A stretch of 64,000 nt of DNA. It comes from Fontibacillus phaseoli. Its GTDB lineage: Bacteria; Bacillota; Bacilli; Paenibacillales; Paenibacillaceae. The first letter of the stretch is position 1. The number at the start of each line of letters is the position of its first letter. Both the position numbers and the translations under genes were made by a program. The stretch is from positions 60,722 through 124,721 of the forward strand of contig NZ_QPJW01000013.1 in assembly GCF_003337355.1 (NCBI RefSeq), in the 5' to 3' direction. This document shows positions 17,058-26,937 of this stretch, piece by piece. Under the pieces are notes generated by a model that did no database searches, was not told where the DNA came from, and saw nothing but the letters and a program-made list of their open reading frames with translations.

Positions 17058-17696
17058 TTACGCCCAAGTAGTCGTTTTTTCCACCGGCAATCGGTAGGAT
17101 GTGAAACCTTCACTGGTTGCTTTCCCGATCGTGATTAGCATGACAGGAACAAGACGGTCTTTATCCAATCCGAAAGCTTCTGCAATTTGGCCTTTTTCAT
17201 AACCGCCGATCGGGTTCGTATCGTAGCCATGTGCACGCGCCACCAGCATAAGCTGCATGGATACCAGACCGGCATCGAGCATAATAATCTCGCGCATCAC
17301 TTCATCGGGTATGTTTGCATAGAGCGGCTTGAATGCATTCAGCTGCATGTCTTTTACTTCTTGAGGCATATAGCCAAGTTCTACTGCCTTGCTGTAGATT
17401 TCTTCGGCAAAATCAAAGTTGTTTTTGTCGGCAAATACCGCGATAACTGCAGAAGATTGAAGTACTTTCTCTTTATTGAACCGAGAGAGGGGAGCCAGTT
17501 TTTGTTTGCCTTCTTCGCTGTCGATAACAAGGAACCGCCATGGTTGCATGTTAATGGAAGATGGAGCGGTGCTGGCTTCCTCAAGAATTTGAGTCATTTC
17601 CTCTTTGCTGATTTTTACATTCGTATCGTATGTTTTGATGGAACGGCGTCCATATACAATCTCGTTAAAATCGTTGGTTTGTTGAAACTTCTTCAT
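17058..17696 (-). CDS. NAD(P)H-dependent nitroreductase family protein
   Basis: A 212-residue FMN-binding oxidoreductase. It has the N-terminal YGRRSIKTYD stretch (15-24), the APSSINMQPWRF FMN-site segment (42-53) and the C-terminal PIGGYEKGQIAEAFGL segment. Relatives reduce quinones, nitroaromatics or other electrophiles. Three 12-base palindromes sit 29-70 bases upstream and probably bind the neighbouring MarR regulator. The start has GGAGAG upstream. Confidence 0.9.
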   Translation of the reverse strand: MKKFQQTNDFNEIVYGRRSIKTYDTNVKISKEEMTQILEEASTAPSSINMQPWRFLVIDSEEGKQKLAPLSRFNKEKVLQSSAVIAVFADKNNFDFAEEIYSKAVELGYMPQEVKDMQLNAFKPLYANIPDEVMREIIMLDAGLVSMQLMLVARAHGYDTNPIGGYEKGQIAEAFGLDKDRLVPVMLITIGKATSEGFTSYRLPVEKTTTWA

Positions 17697-17724
17697 GATG
17701 CATTCTCTCCTTAGAATGATTTAT

Positions 17725-17766
17725 TTGATGTATCAATATTTGATGTATCAATGATTGACCTATCAA
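17725..17766. promoter_or_regulatory. Three phased operator-like palindromes
   Basis: TTGATGTATCAA at 17725-17736 and again at 17740-17751, then TTGACCTATCAA at 17755-17766. Centres are exactly 15 bases apart. They precede the nitroreductase start and are A/T-rich, fitting a MarR-type operator array. Confidence 0.7.
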
Positions 17767-17882
17767 ATATATATTAAAATCAGAGAAATTGCAATGGGGT
17801 CCGCTAAAGCAGTAAGCCTGGGGGAGGGTGGCTTTAGCTTGCCCATAATTTGCTAAAAAAGCCATAGTTCAAAAACCAAAAG

Positions 17883-17912
17883 TGGCCGTGCAGGTTTAAT
17901 ACCCGCACGGCC
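17883..17912 (-). terminator. Terminator of aconitase gene
   Basis: TGGCCGTGC pairs with GCACGGCCA; minus-strand downstream bases are T-rich (CTTTTGGTTTTTG). Confidence 0.8.
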
Positions 17913-17966
17913 ATATATGAGATATCTTTTGATGTTGGGACAGCCTGTTTATATGTTGCCGCGTTA

Positions 17967-20684
17967 TTACTTGCCTTCCGCGATCATCTGCCGCAGCACG
18001 GTTTGAAGAATACCGCCGTTGTAGTAGTAGTCCACGTCAACCATGCTGTCGAGACGGGCGCTTACCGGGAATTCGAACTGCGTGCCGTCCGTGCGTGTAG
18101 CGATGACGGTCAATTGTTGACCTGGTCTCACGTCGTTGCTCAGGCCGAGAATGTCGAATGTTTCGGTGCCATCGATGCCGAGCGTATTCCAGCCATGGCC
18201 TTCCTGAAATTGCAGAGGCAGTACGCCCATGCCGACCAGGTTGCTGCGGTGAATCCGTTCAAAGCTTTCGGCGATAACGGCCTTAACGCCGAGCAAGTAG
18301 GTACCTTTGGCAGCCCAGTCACGGGAACTGCCTGTGCCGTATTCTTTACCGGCAATGACAACCAGGTTTTGACCGTCCGCCTGGTAGTTCATCGAAGCAT
18401 CATAAATCGACATTAGGCTATCCGTCGGCAGATGTTTCGTTACGCCGCCTTCCGTACCAGGGGCAACTTGGTTGCGAATACGGATATTTGCGAACGTGCC
18501 ACGCATCATGACTTCATGGTTACCGCGGCGGGAGCCGTAGGAGTTGAAGTCTTTGCGTGCGACGCCGCGGTCGCTTAGATAAATGCCACCCGGGCTGGTC
18601 GGCGAGATGTTGCCAGCTGGTGAGATATGGTCGGTCGTGACCGAATCGCCAAGCAGGGCAAGCACGCGGGCGCTGCGGATATCGGCGATATCCTGCAAGC
18701 CGTCGCTAATCTTTTCAAAGAACGGCGGATTTTGAATGTAGGTGGATTTCTCATCCCACTCGTACAATTCGCCTTCCGGAACCGGAATGGCGTTCCAGCG
18801 CTCGTTCTGGGTAAATACGTTTTCGTACTTGGCACGGAACATTTCCGGGCTGACGGACAAACCGATCGCTTCCTTGATTTCCGCGGAGGAAGGCCAGATA
18901 TCCTTCAGGTAAACCGGCTGATCGTTTTGATCATAGCCCAGCGGGTCGTTTTGCAAATCGATATTAACCGTGCCGGCAAGTGCATAAGCTACAACAAGCG
19001 GCGGGGAAGCCAGATAGTTTGCTTTGACCTGGGCGTGAACCCGGCCTTCGAAGTTCCGGTTCCCGGACAATACGGCCGCAACGGTCATATCGTTCTCCGC
19101 GATCGCCGCGCTGACTTCGTCCGGCAACGGACCGGAGTTTCCTATGCAAGTGGCGCAACCGTAGCCGGCCACATGGAAGCCAAGCGCTTCAAGCGGCTTG
19201 ATGAGATCGGCTTTATTCAGATATTCCGTAACGACCAGAGAGCCCGGGGTTAAACTGCTTTTAACATAACCCGGTTTCTTGAGTCCGCGTTCTACCGCTT
19301 TTTTGGCCAGCAGACCGGCGCCGAGCATAACGCTCGGGTTCGAGGTGTTCGTACAACTGGTGATCGCGGCGATGACGACCGCCCCCGTGCTCAGTACGCT
19401 GGTTTCGCCGTTCGGGTGCTTGACCGGTACTTTTTGCTCGATTTTTTCATCGCTGAGCCCGTATCCCCCTTTATCAACCGGGGTACGGATAATGCCGTTG
19501 AAGCTGTCCTTCATCTCGGTCAGTTCGATCCGGTCCTGCGGACGCTTAGGTCCGGCGAGGCTCGGTACGACGGAAGCCAGGTCCAGCTCGATCAGATCGC
19601 TGAATTCCGGATCTTCCGTTTGGCTCGTACGGAACATGCCTTGAGCCTTATAATACGACTCAACCAGCGTAATCTGCTCCTCGGAACGGCCGGTGCTGCG
19701 CAGATAGGCCAGCGTTTCCTGGTCGACAGGGAAGTACCCGACCGTTGCGCCGTATTCCGGTGCCATGTTGGCTACGGTTGCGCGGTCCGCAAGACTGATG
19801 TTGGCAAGGCCGGGTCCGTAGAACTCGACGAACTTGCCTACGACGCCTTTTTTGCGCAGCATTTGCGTTACCGTAAGCGCGAGATCGGTCGCCGTAGCGC
19901 CTTCGCTCAGGCTGCCGGTCAACTTGAAGCCGATGACTTCCGGCGCAACAAAGTACAGCGGTTGTCCCAGCATGCCGGCTTCGGCTTCGATACCGCCGAC
20001 ACCCCAGCCTACAACGCCTAGACCGTTGATCATCGTCGTATGGGAGTCGGTGCCCACGAGGGAATCCGGGAATACGACCGTTTCGCCGTCAACCTGCTTG
20101 GTAGCGGCAACGGAAGCGAGGTATTCCAGGTTGACCTGGTGCACGATTCCGGTCGCCGGAGGTACGGCGCGGAAGTTGTTGAACGCCGTTTGTGCCCAGC
20201 GCAGGAAACGGTAGCGTTCTTCATTGCGTTCAAACTCGACGTTCATATTATATTCGAGTGCTTCGGGAGTTCCGAAGGCATCAACCATAACGGAATGGTC
20301 GATAACCAGATCGACGGGAACAAGCGGATTGATCTGTTTCGGATCTCCACCCGCTTTCTTCACGGTATCGCGCATTGCGGCAAGATCGACCACGACCGGA
20401 ACGCCGGTAAAATCCTGAAGGACGATCCGTGCCGGAATAAAAGGAATTTCCTTGTTCTCATCGCGGCCTTCGCTCCAGCCGGCGATTTGCTTCACATGTT
20501 CTTCGGTAATCGCTCTTCCGTCAAACTGGCGGACGGCGGCTTCAAGCAATACTTTAATGGAAAACGGCAGTTTGCTTATTTTTCCCAGCCCTAGCTGCTC
20601 CAGAGCCTGCAAGTCATAGTAGCGGTAGCTCTTGCCGCCGACTTCGAGCGTGCGGCTGCTGGAGAAAAAATCGTTCTTTGACAT
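17967..20684 (-). CDS. acnA: Aconitate hydratase
   Basis: Interconverts citrate and isocitrate in the TCA cycle; relatives also bind RNA when the cluster is lost. The 905-residue product has the AcnA/IRP-type length and the [4Fe-4S] ligands Cys444 ([12 protein letters not shown]), Cys510 and Cys513 ([11 protein letters not shown]). The active-site stretch [11 protein letters not shown] is present. The start is ATG 20684 with AAGGAGG 7 bases before it; the frame is open 33 bases further upstream. Monocistronic, with its own promoter and terminator. Confidence 0.97.
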   Translation of the reverse strand: MSKNDFFSSSRTLEVGGKSYRYYDLQALEQLGLGKISKLPFSIKVLLEAAVRQFDGRAITEEHVKQIAGWSEGRDENKEIPFIPARIVLQDFTGVPVVVDLAAMRDTVKKAGGDPKQINPLVPVDLVIDHSVMVDAFGTPEALEYNMNVEFERNEERYRFLRWAQTAFNNFRAVPPATGIVHQVNLEYLASVAATKQVDGETVVFPDSLVGTDSHTTMINGLGVVGWGVGGIEAEAGMLGQPLYFVAPEVIGFKLTGSLSEGATATDLALTVTQMLRKKGVVGKFVEFYGPGLANISLADRATVANMAPEYGATVGYFPVDQETLAYLRSTGRSEEQITLVESYYKAQGMFRTSQTEDPEFSDLIELDLASVVPSLAGPKRPQDRIELTEMKDSFNGIIRTPVDKGGYGLSDEKIEQKVPVKHPNGETSVLSTGAVVIAAITSCTNTSNPSVMLGAGLLAKKAVERGLKKPGYVKSSLTPGSLVVTEYLNKADLIKPLEALGFHVAGYGCATCIGNSGPLPDEVSAAIAENDMTVAAVLSGNRNFEGRVHAQVKANYLASPPLVVAYALAGTVNIDLQNDPLGYDQNDQPVYLKDIWPSSAEIKEAIGLSVSPEMFRAKYENVFTQNERWNAIPVPEGELYEWDEKSTYIQNPPFFEKISDGLQDIADIRSARVLALLGDSVTTDHISPAGNISPTSPGGIYLSDRGVARKDFNSYGSRRGNHEVMMRGTFANIRIRNQVAPGTEGGVTKHLPTDSLMSIYDASMNYQADGQNLVVIAGKEYGTGSSRDWAAKGTYLLGVKAVIAESFERIHRSNLVGMGVLPLQFQEGHGWNTLGIDGTETFDILGLSNDVRPGQQLTVIATRTDGTQFEFPVSARLDSMVDVDYYYNGGILQTVLRQMIAEGK

Positions 20685-20740
20685 GAATGAACCTCCTTGT
20701 TTCGCTAGATGAAACACAATTTCAAAATCTCACTATTTCA

Positions 20741-20769
20741 AGTATACCGTCCTCCAGACGGGGAGTAAA
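20741..20769 (-). promoter_or_regulatory. Candidate acnA promoter
   Basis: On the minus strand TTTACT and TATACT are separated by 17 bases, about 60 bases before the start codon. No CcpC-like dyad was recognised. Confidence 0.5.
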
Positions 20770-20912
20770 GAACTTTTTGTTCCCATTTTATCGGCGGATT
20801 GCCTGAATTGGCGCGGGTGAATGGGCTTACAGTACATCCGGTACATACTCGATCTATCGGACTCATATAAATCTTATGATGGGTACGGTTATGGACTAAA
20901 GGAGGTCTACTG

Positions 20913-21917
20913 ATGGCGGATGAATGGAAAAAAACGTTGTCCCTCTATGTGAACGAGTTCAATCAGGATGAGGTCGATTATCGGGTCCGCAGCGAGAGTA
21001 CCTTGATTACGGATCTGGATTATTTGATGCGTCGCGGAGAACAGAAGCGGAGGCTGGAATCGTGGTATCAGGGACGCGGTGCCGTTCCGCTCCGCTGCGA
21101 AACCCGGGCACGCTTGCTGCGGGAGATCGAGAACCGCGAAGGAGAACTGGAAGTGGAGATGCTCCTGGCGCAAAAAGTGGACTATGAAAAAGGCGGTGCC
21201 CGCCACCAGGAAGAGCGGATCGTCAAGCAGCGCCTGACGCTGCAGCGCGAAGGCGACGAATGGAGCATCACGCGAGTGATCCAGCCCGTACCTGAACGGA
21301 GCGCTTCTGCGGCTTTGCCGGCAGGATTCCAAAGCGACGATTCCGGCGGAAAATCACGTACGCCCCGCCCGTTTCTGAACCGTGAAGTGCTTGGCGGGGG
21401 CGGGCTGCGCAGCTCGCCTTACCGACGCGAAGATGCCGTCTTGTATGCGGACCGGTGGTGGGATGGATTCAATCCGGAATTCGCCGCTTTTGAGGTGGAT
21501 TGCACCAATTATATCTCCCAGTGCCTCTTTGCAGGCGGTGGCCCAATAAACTATACTGGAAAAAGAGAATCGGGCTGGTGGTATAAGGGATACGTCGGCG
21601 GCCGCGAAGCCTGGAGTTACAGCTGGTCGGTCGCCAACGCCCTGGAACGCTTTTTGGCAAACAGCGGATTAGGACTGCGTGGGGAACTCGTGAGCCGGCC
21701 GGAACAGCTGGAGCTTGGGGATGTCATCATTTACGACTGGGACGGCAACGGGTCCTACCAGCACAGCACGATCGTGACGGCATTTGATGCGGGCGGCATG
21801 CCCTTGGTGAATGCCCATACGGTGCCAAGCAAGCACAGGTACTGGGATTATCGGGATTCTTACGCCTGGAACGAGAATACGGTGTATCGTTTTTTCCATA
21901 TTGCGGACCGGTTCTGA
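20913..21917 (+). CDS. Amidase-domain (Amidase_6) protein
   Basis: A 334-residue protein. The N-terminal half (1-150) is charged and helical. The C-terminal half (about 168-334) has the Amidase_6 pattern: YADRWWDGFNPEF, then nucleophile Cys197 in EVDCTNYISQ, GDVIIYDWDGNG, a His in YQHSTIV and NAHT. Relatives are putative cell-wall amidases or peptidases of spore-formers. No signal peptide is evident, so its location is unclear; a role in sporulation or wall turnover is inference. AAAGGAGG precedes the ATG. Confidence 0.87.
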   Translation: MADEWKKTLSLYVNEFNQDEVDYRVRSESTLITDLDYLMRRGEQKRRLESWYQGRGAVPLRCETRARLLREIENREGELEVEMLLAQKVDYEKGGARHQEERIVKQRLTLQREGDEWSITRVIQPVPERSASAALPAGFQSDDSGGKSRTPRPFLNREVLGGGGLRSSPYRREDAVLYADRWWDGFNPEFAAFEVDCTNYISQCLFAGGGPINYTGKRESGWWYKGYVGGREAWSYSWSVANALERFLANSGLGLRGELVSRPEQLELGDVIIYDWDGNGSYQHSTIVTAFDAGGMPLVNAHTVPSKHRYWDYRDSYAWNENTVYRFFHIADRF

Positions 21918-21974
21918 CCATACTATGAGGGACGCGCTTTTGGTTCCGTTACAATTATTGAAAAGAGGTTGCAC

Positions 21975-23072
21975 ATGGGACAGGAAAAATTGACTGTAGG
22001 GCTGATTTACGGCGGAAAGTCGGGCGAACATGAAGTTTCGCTGCAGACAGCCTTTGCGGTTTCCAAAGCGTTCGATTACGCGAAATATGAATTACTTCCT
22101 TTTTATATTACGAAGCAGGGAAAGTGGAGAGTCGGCAGCAGACTGACCTCGCCATTCACAGCGCTGGATCAGTTGCAACTGAGTGCCGAGAACGGCGACG
22201 GTACGAATGAAGCGGTCAACCTGCTGTTCAGCGGACTTTCCACCGGCAAACCGGAGATTGACGTCGCTTTTCCACTGCTTCATGGTACGAATGGGGAAGA
22301 CGGGACGATTCAGGGATTGTTTGAAATGGCGAACCTGCCTTATGTAGGTGCCGGGGTGTTGGCTTCGGCGGCGGGCATGGATAAAGTGATTATGAAAAAA
22401 CTGTTCGCTGAGGCAGGGCTCGAGCAGTGCAAATACTGCTATTTCACCGCCACGGAATGGGAACGTCACGGTCATTCTCTCCTGCAAGGCATGGAGGAAA
22501 AGCTAGGGTATCCTTGCTTCATCAAGCCGGCGAACCTGGGATCCAGCGTGGGAATCTCCAAAGCGAGAACGAGAGAGGAATTGAAGCAGGCGATCGCCTT
22601 CGCGTTCCGTTATGACGTGAAGGTCATCGTCGAAGAATTCGTCGACGCCCGCGAAGTGGAGGTCGGCGTACTGGGCAATGATGAGCCGCTGGCGTCGGTT
22701 CCGGGAGAAATCGTCTCCTCCGGTGAATACTACGACTATCAGGCGAAGTACTTGGACGGGAAATCGCAGATGCTGATTCCGGCTCCTCTGGATACGGAAC
22801 TGGCCGACCGGGTCCGCGAACTGGGAGTCAAAGCGTTTAAGGCGATTGCCGGCAGCGGGTTGTGCCGTGCGGACTTTTTTGTCAAAAAATCCGATGGCAG
22901 TATCTGGATCAATGAAGTCAACACGATGCCCGGCTTCACTCCATTCAGCATGTATCCGTTGCTCTGGCGCGAGACCGGCGTATCCTACGAAGCTCTTCTA
23001 GACCGGCTGATCGAACTTGCCTTGGAACGCTACGAGATGCGGCAAAATCTGAACTTCGAAAACGGGGTATAA
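21975..23072 (+). CDS. ddl: D-alanine--D-alanine ligase
   Basis: Makes the D-Ala-D-Ala dipeptide of peptidoglycan precursors using ATP. The 365-residue ATP-grasp enzyme has YGGKSGEHEVSL near the start, HGTNGEDGTIQGL, the ATP-binding PCFIKPANLGSSVGISKA and the metal-site FVKKSDGSIWINEVNTMPG. ATG 21975 has GAGGT 6 bases upstream and is preferred to TTG 21969. I see nothing that decides between D-Ala and D-Lac specificity with certainty. Confidence 0.95.
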   Translation: MGQEKLTVGLIYGGKSGEHEVSLQTAFAVSKAFDYAKYELLPFYITKQGKWRVGSRLTSPFTALDQLQLSAENGDGTNEAVNLLFSGLSTGKPEIDVAFPLLHGTNGEDGTIQGLFEMANLPYVGAGVLASAAGMDKVIMKKLFAEAGLEQCKYCYFTATEWERHGHSLLQGMEEKLGYPCFIKPANLGSSVGISKARTREELKQAIAFAFRYDVKVIVEEFVDAREVEVGVLGNDEPLASVPGEIVSSGEYYDYQAKYLDGKSQMLIPAPLDTELADRVRELGVKAFKAIAGSGLCRADFFVKKSDGSIWINEVNTMPGFTPFSMYPLLWRETGVSYEALLDRLIELALERYEMRQNLNFENGV

Positions 23073-23124
23073 TTTCACCTTCGTTTCATTACGTCCAGAT
23101 TCCAAAGAGAAAGAAGGAGAGACG

Positions 23125-23448
23125 ATGGGCTTTCAAACGGAATTCAATTCGGTATGCAAATTTAAGAATGAACAGGAACTGTACGATCTGCTGGAATACG
23201 GACGCGGCAAAATGCGGAAGCAAGGGCTGCGGATATTCCCGACCGGGCAGAAGGTCATAGCCTACACGCCGGATAATAAAGCGGTAGCCATCGTCAAGAT
23301 CACGGCCTGCGTGGCTGAGATCAATTTTAACGGTGAAGAAGTCACTGCGGTGGAGCTGGATCTGGTTCGTCAATTGACCGAAGAAGAATCTGCCGTCCAG
23401 ACGGCACTCGCCTATGAGATGTTTTTCGGGGAAGCCGGTTCCAAGTGA
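23125..23448 (+). CDS. Small conserved protein, possibly DUF2584-like
   Basis: A 107-residue soluble protein beginning MGFQTEFNSV, with RIFPTGQKVIAYT in the middle and an acidic C-terminus. The MG...E.N start and the RI(F/Y)P core remind me of DUF2584, but this is a weak match. It overlaps uvsE by four bases (GTGA), so the two are translationally coupled. GGAGA precedes the ATG. Confidence 0.7.
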   Translation: MGFQTEFNSVCKFKNEQELYDLLEYGRGKMRKQGLRIFPTGQKVIAYTPDNKAVAIVKITACVAEINFNGEEVTAVELDLVRQLTEEESAVQTALAYEMFFGEAGSK

Positions 23449-24449
23449 TCGTCCGGTTCGGCTATGTCGCTATGTCCACGGTGGTTGGAAATGCTTCGCC
23501 ATCCCGGACAATGACTTACAAAACCTTCAGCGGCCTGTCGGACCGGGAAGCTGCGGTTCGCCGGCTGGAGTCGATTGCAGCGGAAAATTTGCACAATACG
23601 CTGCGGCTGCTGCGGCACAATGTGGCCCATGACATCCGGGTGTACCGCTTTTCTTCGAAGCTGATTCCGCTGGCCACCCATGAAGCCCTTCGGGACTGGA
23701 ATCCTTTTGAAGCGCTGCGCGAGCCGTTTGCCAAGGTTGGGGAGTTTGTTAAGCGGCACGGAATTCGAGTGTCGTTTCATCCGGACCATTTTACCGTATT
23801 TAGCACGCCGCGCCCGGAAGTGCTCCGCAGTTCGGTGCGGGACCTGCAGTACCATGTCGATATGCTGGAAGCGATGGGGCTGGACGGCAGGGCGAAGAAC
23901 AACATCCATGTGGGCGGAGCCTACGGGGACAAGCCTTCCGCAGGGGAGCGTTTTAAGGAACAGGTTTCGGCCCTGCCGGACCGGTTTAAACAGCGGTTGA
24001 CGCTGGAGAACGACGACAAGACGTTCAACGTGCCGGAAACGCTGGAAATTTGCGAAGCGCTGGGCCTTCCGATGGTGCTCGATATTCATCATCAGTGGGT
24101 GAACAATGAGGGCGAGGACCCGGCAGAACTGTGGCTGCGGATCCTGCAAACCTGGACAAGTCCGTTTGCCCAGGCGGGTTCTGCGGAAGAAGAACCCCTT
24201 CCGCCAAAAATCCACGCCTCCAGTCCGAAAAGCGCGAGCGATTCCCGCGGTCATGCGGATCATGTGATTGCCGCGCCGCTGTTGCATTTTCTCCGGAACA
24301 TCGCCGCAAAAGGAACGGAAGCGGTTGACGTCATGCTGGAAGCGAAGTTGAAGGACGGTGCGCTGTTCGCACTGATGGAGGACCTCGCCCGCTACCAGGG
24401 AGACGGCGTTGAAATGCTGGACGGGGCCAGCGTGCGGATTCAACCTTGA
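23445..24449 (+). CDS. uvsE: UV DNA damage endonuclease UvsE
   Basis: Nicks DNA 5' of UV photoproducts and some abasic sites in alternative excision repair. The 334-residue TIM-barrel protein starts RFGYVAMS and has the metal-site segments RVSFHPDHFTVFS (89-101), the Glu in LENDDKTFNVPET and the His pair in VLDIHHQWVNNEG. GTG 23445 overlaps the stop of the previous gene. Typical of spore-forming bacilli. Confidence 0.94.
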   Translation: MIVRFGYVAMSTVVGNASPSRTMTYKTFSGLSDREAAVRRLESIAAENLHNTLRLLRHNVAHDIRVYRFSSKLIPLATHEALRDWNPFEALREPFAKVGEFVKRHGIRVSFHPDHFTVFSTPRPEVLRSSVRDLQYHVDMLEAMGLDGRAKNNIHVGGAYGDKPSAGERFKEQVSALPDRFKQRLTLENDDKTFNVPETLEICEALGLPMVLDIHHQWVNNEGEDPAELWLRILQTWTSPFAQAGSAEEEPLPPKIHASSPKSASDSRGHADHVIAAPLLHFLRNIAAKGTEAVDVMLEAKLKDGALFALMEDLARYQGDGVEMLDGASVRIQP

Positions 24450-24539
24450 ATCTACACCTCCCCACCCTTGAAATTGTTGGGGAAATAAGGTAAGTTGAAC
24501 AAAACGAAACGGCTTGATTTAAAAGGAGGCCTTTTATTC

Positions 24540-25310
24540 ATGGGAGATTTGTTGGCAGGTAAAAATATCATCGTCATGGGCGTTGCCAATGACCGCAGCA
24601 TTGCTTGGGCGATTGCCCAAAGCCTGGCGGAACAAGGTGCCCGCCTCGCGTTTACATACGAAAGCGAACGGGTGGAGGGACGCGTGCGCAAGCTGGCGGA
24701 AACTATTCCGAACTCGCTTATCCTTCCTTGCAATGTGACGATCGATGAAGAGATTGACAAACTGGCGGATACGCTGCGCACGGAATTCGGCGTGTTGCAC
24801 GGGATGGTTCACAGCATTGCTTTCGCCAAAGCCGAGGATTTGGCGGGCGGGTTCGTGGATACGTCGCGCGAAGGGTTTGCGCTGGCAAACGATATCAGCG
24901 TATACTCGCTCGTGGCAGTGTCGCAGCGGTTGGCTCCGCTGATGACCGAAGGCGGAAGCATTATGACCATGACTTATATGGGCGCGGAACGCGTTATGCG
25001 TAACTATAACGTCATGGGCGTTGCGAAGGCGGCGCTGGAGTCGGCCGTCCGCTATCTGGCGAATGACCTTGGGCCAAGCAATATCCGGGTCAACGCGATT
25101 TCCGCAGGACCGATCCGGACGCTGGCTGCCAAAGGCATCAGCGATTTCAACTCTATCCTGAAGCAAGTTGAGGAAAAGGCGCCGCTTCGTAAAACGACGG
25201 AAACGGCGGAAGTGGGCGATACAGCTATGTTCCTGCTCAGCCATCTGGCCCGCGGGATTACCGGCGAAGTCATTTATGTGGACGGCGGATACAATATCGT
25301 CGGGGCCTAA
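24540..25310 (+). CDS. fabI: Enoyl-[acyl-carrier-protein] reductase (NADH)
   Basis: Last reduction of each fatty-acid elongation cycle. The 256-residue SDR-type enzyme has the NADH-binding VMGVANDRSIAWAIA (12-26) and the FabI active site Tyr146, Tyr156 and Lys163, in the same numbering as E. coli. This is the triclosan-target class. ATG 24540 follows AGGAGG at ten bases. The frame is open back to 24495. It lies with a terminator right after it, so it is probably monocistronic. Confidence 0.97.
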   Translation: MGDLLAGKNIIVMGVANDRSIAWAIAQSLAEQGARLAFTYESERVEGRVRKLAETIPNSLILPCNVTIDEEIDKLADTLRTEFGVLHGMVHSIAFAKAEDLAGGFVDTSREGFALANDISVYSLVAVSQRLAPLMTEGGSIMTMTYMGAERVMRNYNVMGVAKAALESAVRYLANDLGPSNIRVNAISAGPIRTLAAKGISDFNSILKQVEEKAPLRKTTETAEVGDTAMFLLSHLARGITGEVIYVDGGYNIVGA

Positions 25311-25331
25311 ACCGAGACCATGAAGTTCTTG

Positions 25332-25385
25332 AAAGTTCGTTTCCGGCTTTGCTGCTTGTCAGCAGGCCGGGTACGGACTTTTTAT
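25332..25385 (+). terminator. Terminator of fabI
   Basis: A long imperfect stem (AAAGTTCGT...CCGGC...GCTG / CAGC...GCCGG...ACGGACTTTT) ends in a T run. Confidence 0.75.
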
Positions 25386-25537
25386 ATAATGGCTATAGGG
25401 TTCCCGGACAGGCCGCCCGTTTCTGCAGCCTGAAAGCGAAAAAGGCGCAACTTTGCATACCGGGTGGCGTATAGTTTAAAAAAGGGAAATTTTACAAGAT
25501 TCATAGAGGACGAATAGAAAAAAACAAAGAAAGTAGA

Positions 25538-26407
25538 GTGAAAGAAGTGGAATCCAAACCTAGTATTCCTTATGTAGTAGGCAGCAAAAGCTCGATGGCC
25601 GTGGCGATCAACTGCGCGGCCAAGGCGGGGGAATGGATTAAGAGCCGGCTAGGCCTGGTGAAGGATTTAGCGACCAAATATTCCCCGCAGGACCTGGTAA
25701 CCGATGTGGACAAGGGAGCGGAAACGATGATCCGCAAGCTGATTCTGACCCATTTTCCCGACCATGATATTCTGGGAGAAGAGGGAGTCGCGCCTGGAGC
25801 GGCGGCTTCCGCGCAGGCGGTAGCGGAAGCCAAGAAATGCGAATATTTATGGATCATCGATCCGGTGGACGGAACGACTAACTTTGTGCACGGATTTCCT
25901 TTCTTCTGCGTGTCTATTGCGCTCGCTTACAAGGGTGAAGTGATCATCGGGGTCATTTACGACCCGGTGCGGGACGAAATGTTCGTCGCCGAAAAAGGAA
26001 AGGGAGCGTACATGCACGGAAATCCGACCCGGGTTTCGGAGGAGAAGCTGCTTGCGGAAAGCGTGATTGCCGTCGGCTTTAATCCGGACCGCGAGGTTGC
26101 GGCTCCTATAAATCTGAAAGGCATTACGGCGCTGTCCGAGCAGACCCGCAGCCTTCGCGCCGGAGGCTCGGCCGCGCTGCATCTAGCGTATGTAGCGGCC
26201 GGACGGCTGAGCGGCTACTATGAAGTGAACCTGAATGCCTGGGATACGGCAGCGGGGGCGCTGCTGGTTATGGAATCCGGCGGAATAGTGACGGATACCG
26301 CAGGCGATCCTTATCATATCGGAGTCCGGAACGTGATCGCCAGCAACGGCAAAATCCAGGAGCAATTGCTGAACGCAGTTACAGCTGCCGGTGCAACGGG
26401 GTTATAG
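25538..26407 (+). CDS. Inositol-monophosphatase-family protein (SuhB-like)
   Basis: A 289-residue Mg-dependent phosphatase of the FIG/IMPase superfamily. It has metal-binding GEEG (80-83), DPVDGTTNFVHG (108-119) and NAWDTAAG with Asp236. Likely substrate is inositol-1-phosphate or a similar sugar phosphate; relatives include SuhB. The GTG start has only a weak purine tract upstream. A second GTG (25547) is possible. Confidence 0.92.
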   Translation: MKEVESKPSIPYVVGSKSSMAVAINCAAKAGEWIKSRLGLVKDLATKYSPQDLVTDVDKGAETMIRKLILTHFPDHDILGEEGVAPGAAASAQAVAEAKKCEYLWIIDPVDGTTNFVHGFPFFCVSIALAYKGEVIIGVIYDPVRDEMFVAEKGKGAYMHGNPTRVSEEKLLAESVIAVGFNPDREVAAPINLKGITALSEQTRSLRAGGSAALHLAYVAAGRLSGYYEVNLNAWDTAAGALLVMESGGIVTDTAGDPYHIGVRNVIASNGKIQEQLLNAVTAAGATGL

Positions 26408-26456
26408 AAGATAGGAGCGGACTCGTCAGAATTCACTCGGAAGGAGCGTCCACGTA

Positions 26457-26711
26457 ATGAGTGATAACAAAGATCTCGAAAGAGAGCTTAGCGAAATGTT
26501 GGAGGACCAGCCGTACGGCAGTGAGGAAGAACGCCGGGAAGAAGAGCGGAGAAGGTTATCCCCGAAATATGAAATCCGGGTGCAAACCACCCTCGATCCG
26601 ATCGTGGAAGAGACGCGCAAATATCGCAGTATGGCTAAGGAAGTTGAAGGTCGTTATGACGACTATTTAAAGAAAACGGAACATACGGATAAGGAAAAAA
26701 CCTCTGATTAA
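26457..26711 (+). CDS. Small charged helical protein of unknown function
   Basis: An 84-residue, mostly Glu/Arg/Lys protein, likely a coiled coil. There is no signal or membrane segment. AAGGAG lies 12 bases before the ATG. A strong terminator follows, so it ends the transcript. Family not recognised. Confidence 0.75.
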   Translation: MSDNKDLERELSEMLEDQPYGSEEERREEERRRLSPKYEIRVQTTLDPIVEETRKYRSMAKEVEGRYDDYLKKTEHTDKEKTSD

Positions 26712-26746
26712 CGTATGATTCGGCTTTACGGTTTTTAAGTCCCGGG

Positions 26747-26778
26747 GCACCCCAAGTGAACGCGGGGTGCTTTTTTTG
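26747..26778 (+). terminator. Terminator after the small charged gene
   Basis: GCACCCC pairs with GGGGTGC across a 10-base loop, followed by TTTTTTT. Confidence 0.9.
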
Positions 26779-26937
26779 ATGTTCTGTTAGGGATTACGGT
26801 TTATTCTCAAGTGAGATGAACTAAAGAATATGATGCAAGCAAGGAAGTAAAATGATTCCGAAGAAACGGCCGTGGTTGCCTTTGTGACCGGATTTCTATC
26901 GCAATCTATTATTTTATTTCATAGAAGGAGTAAATTT

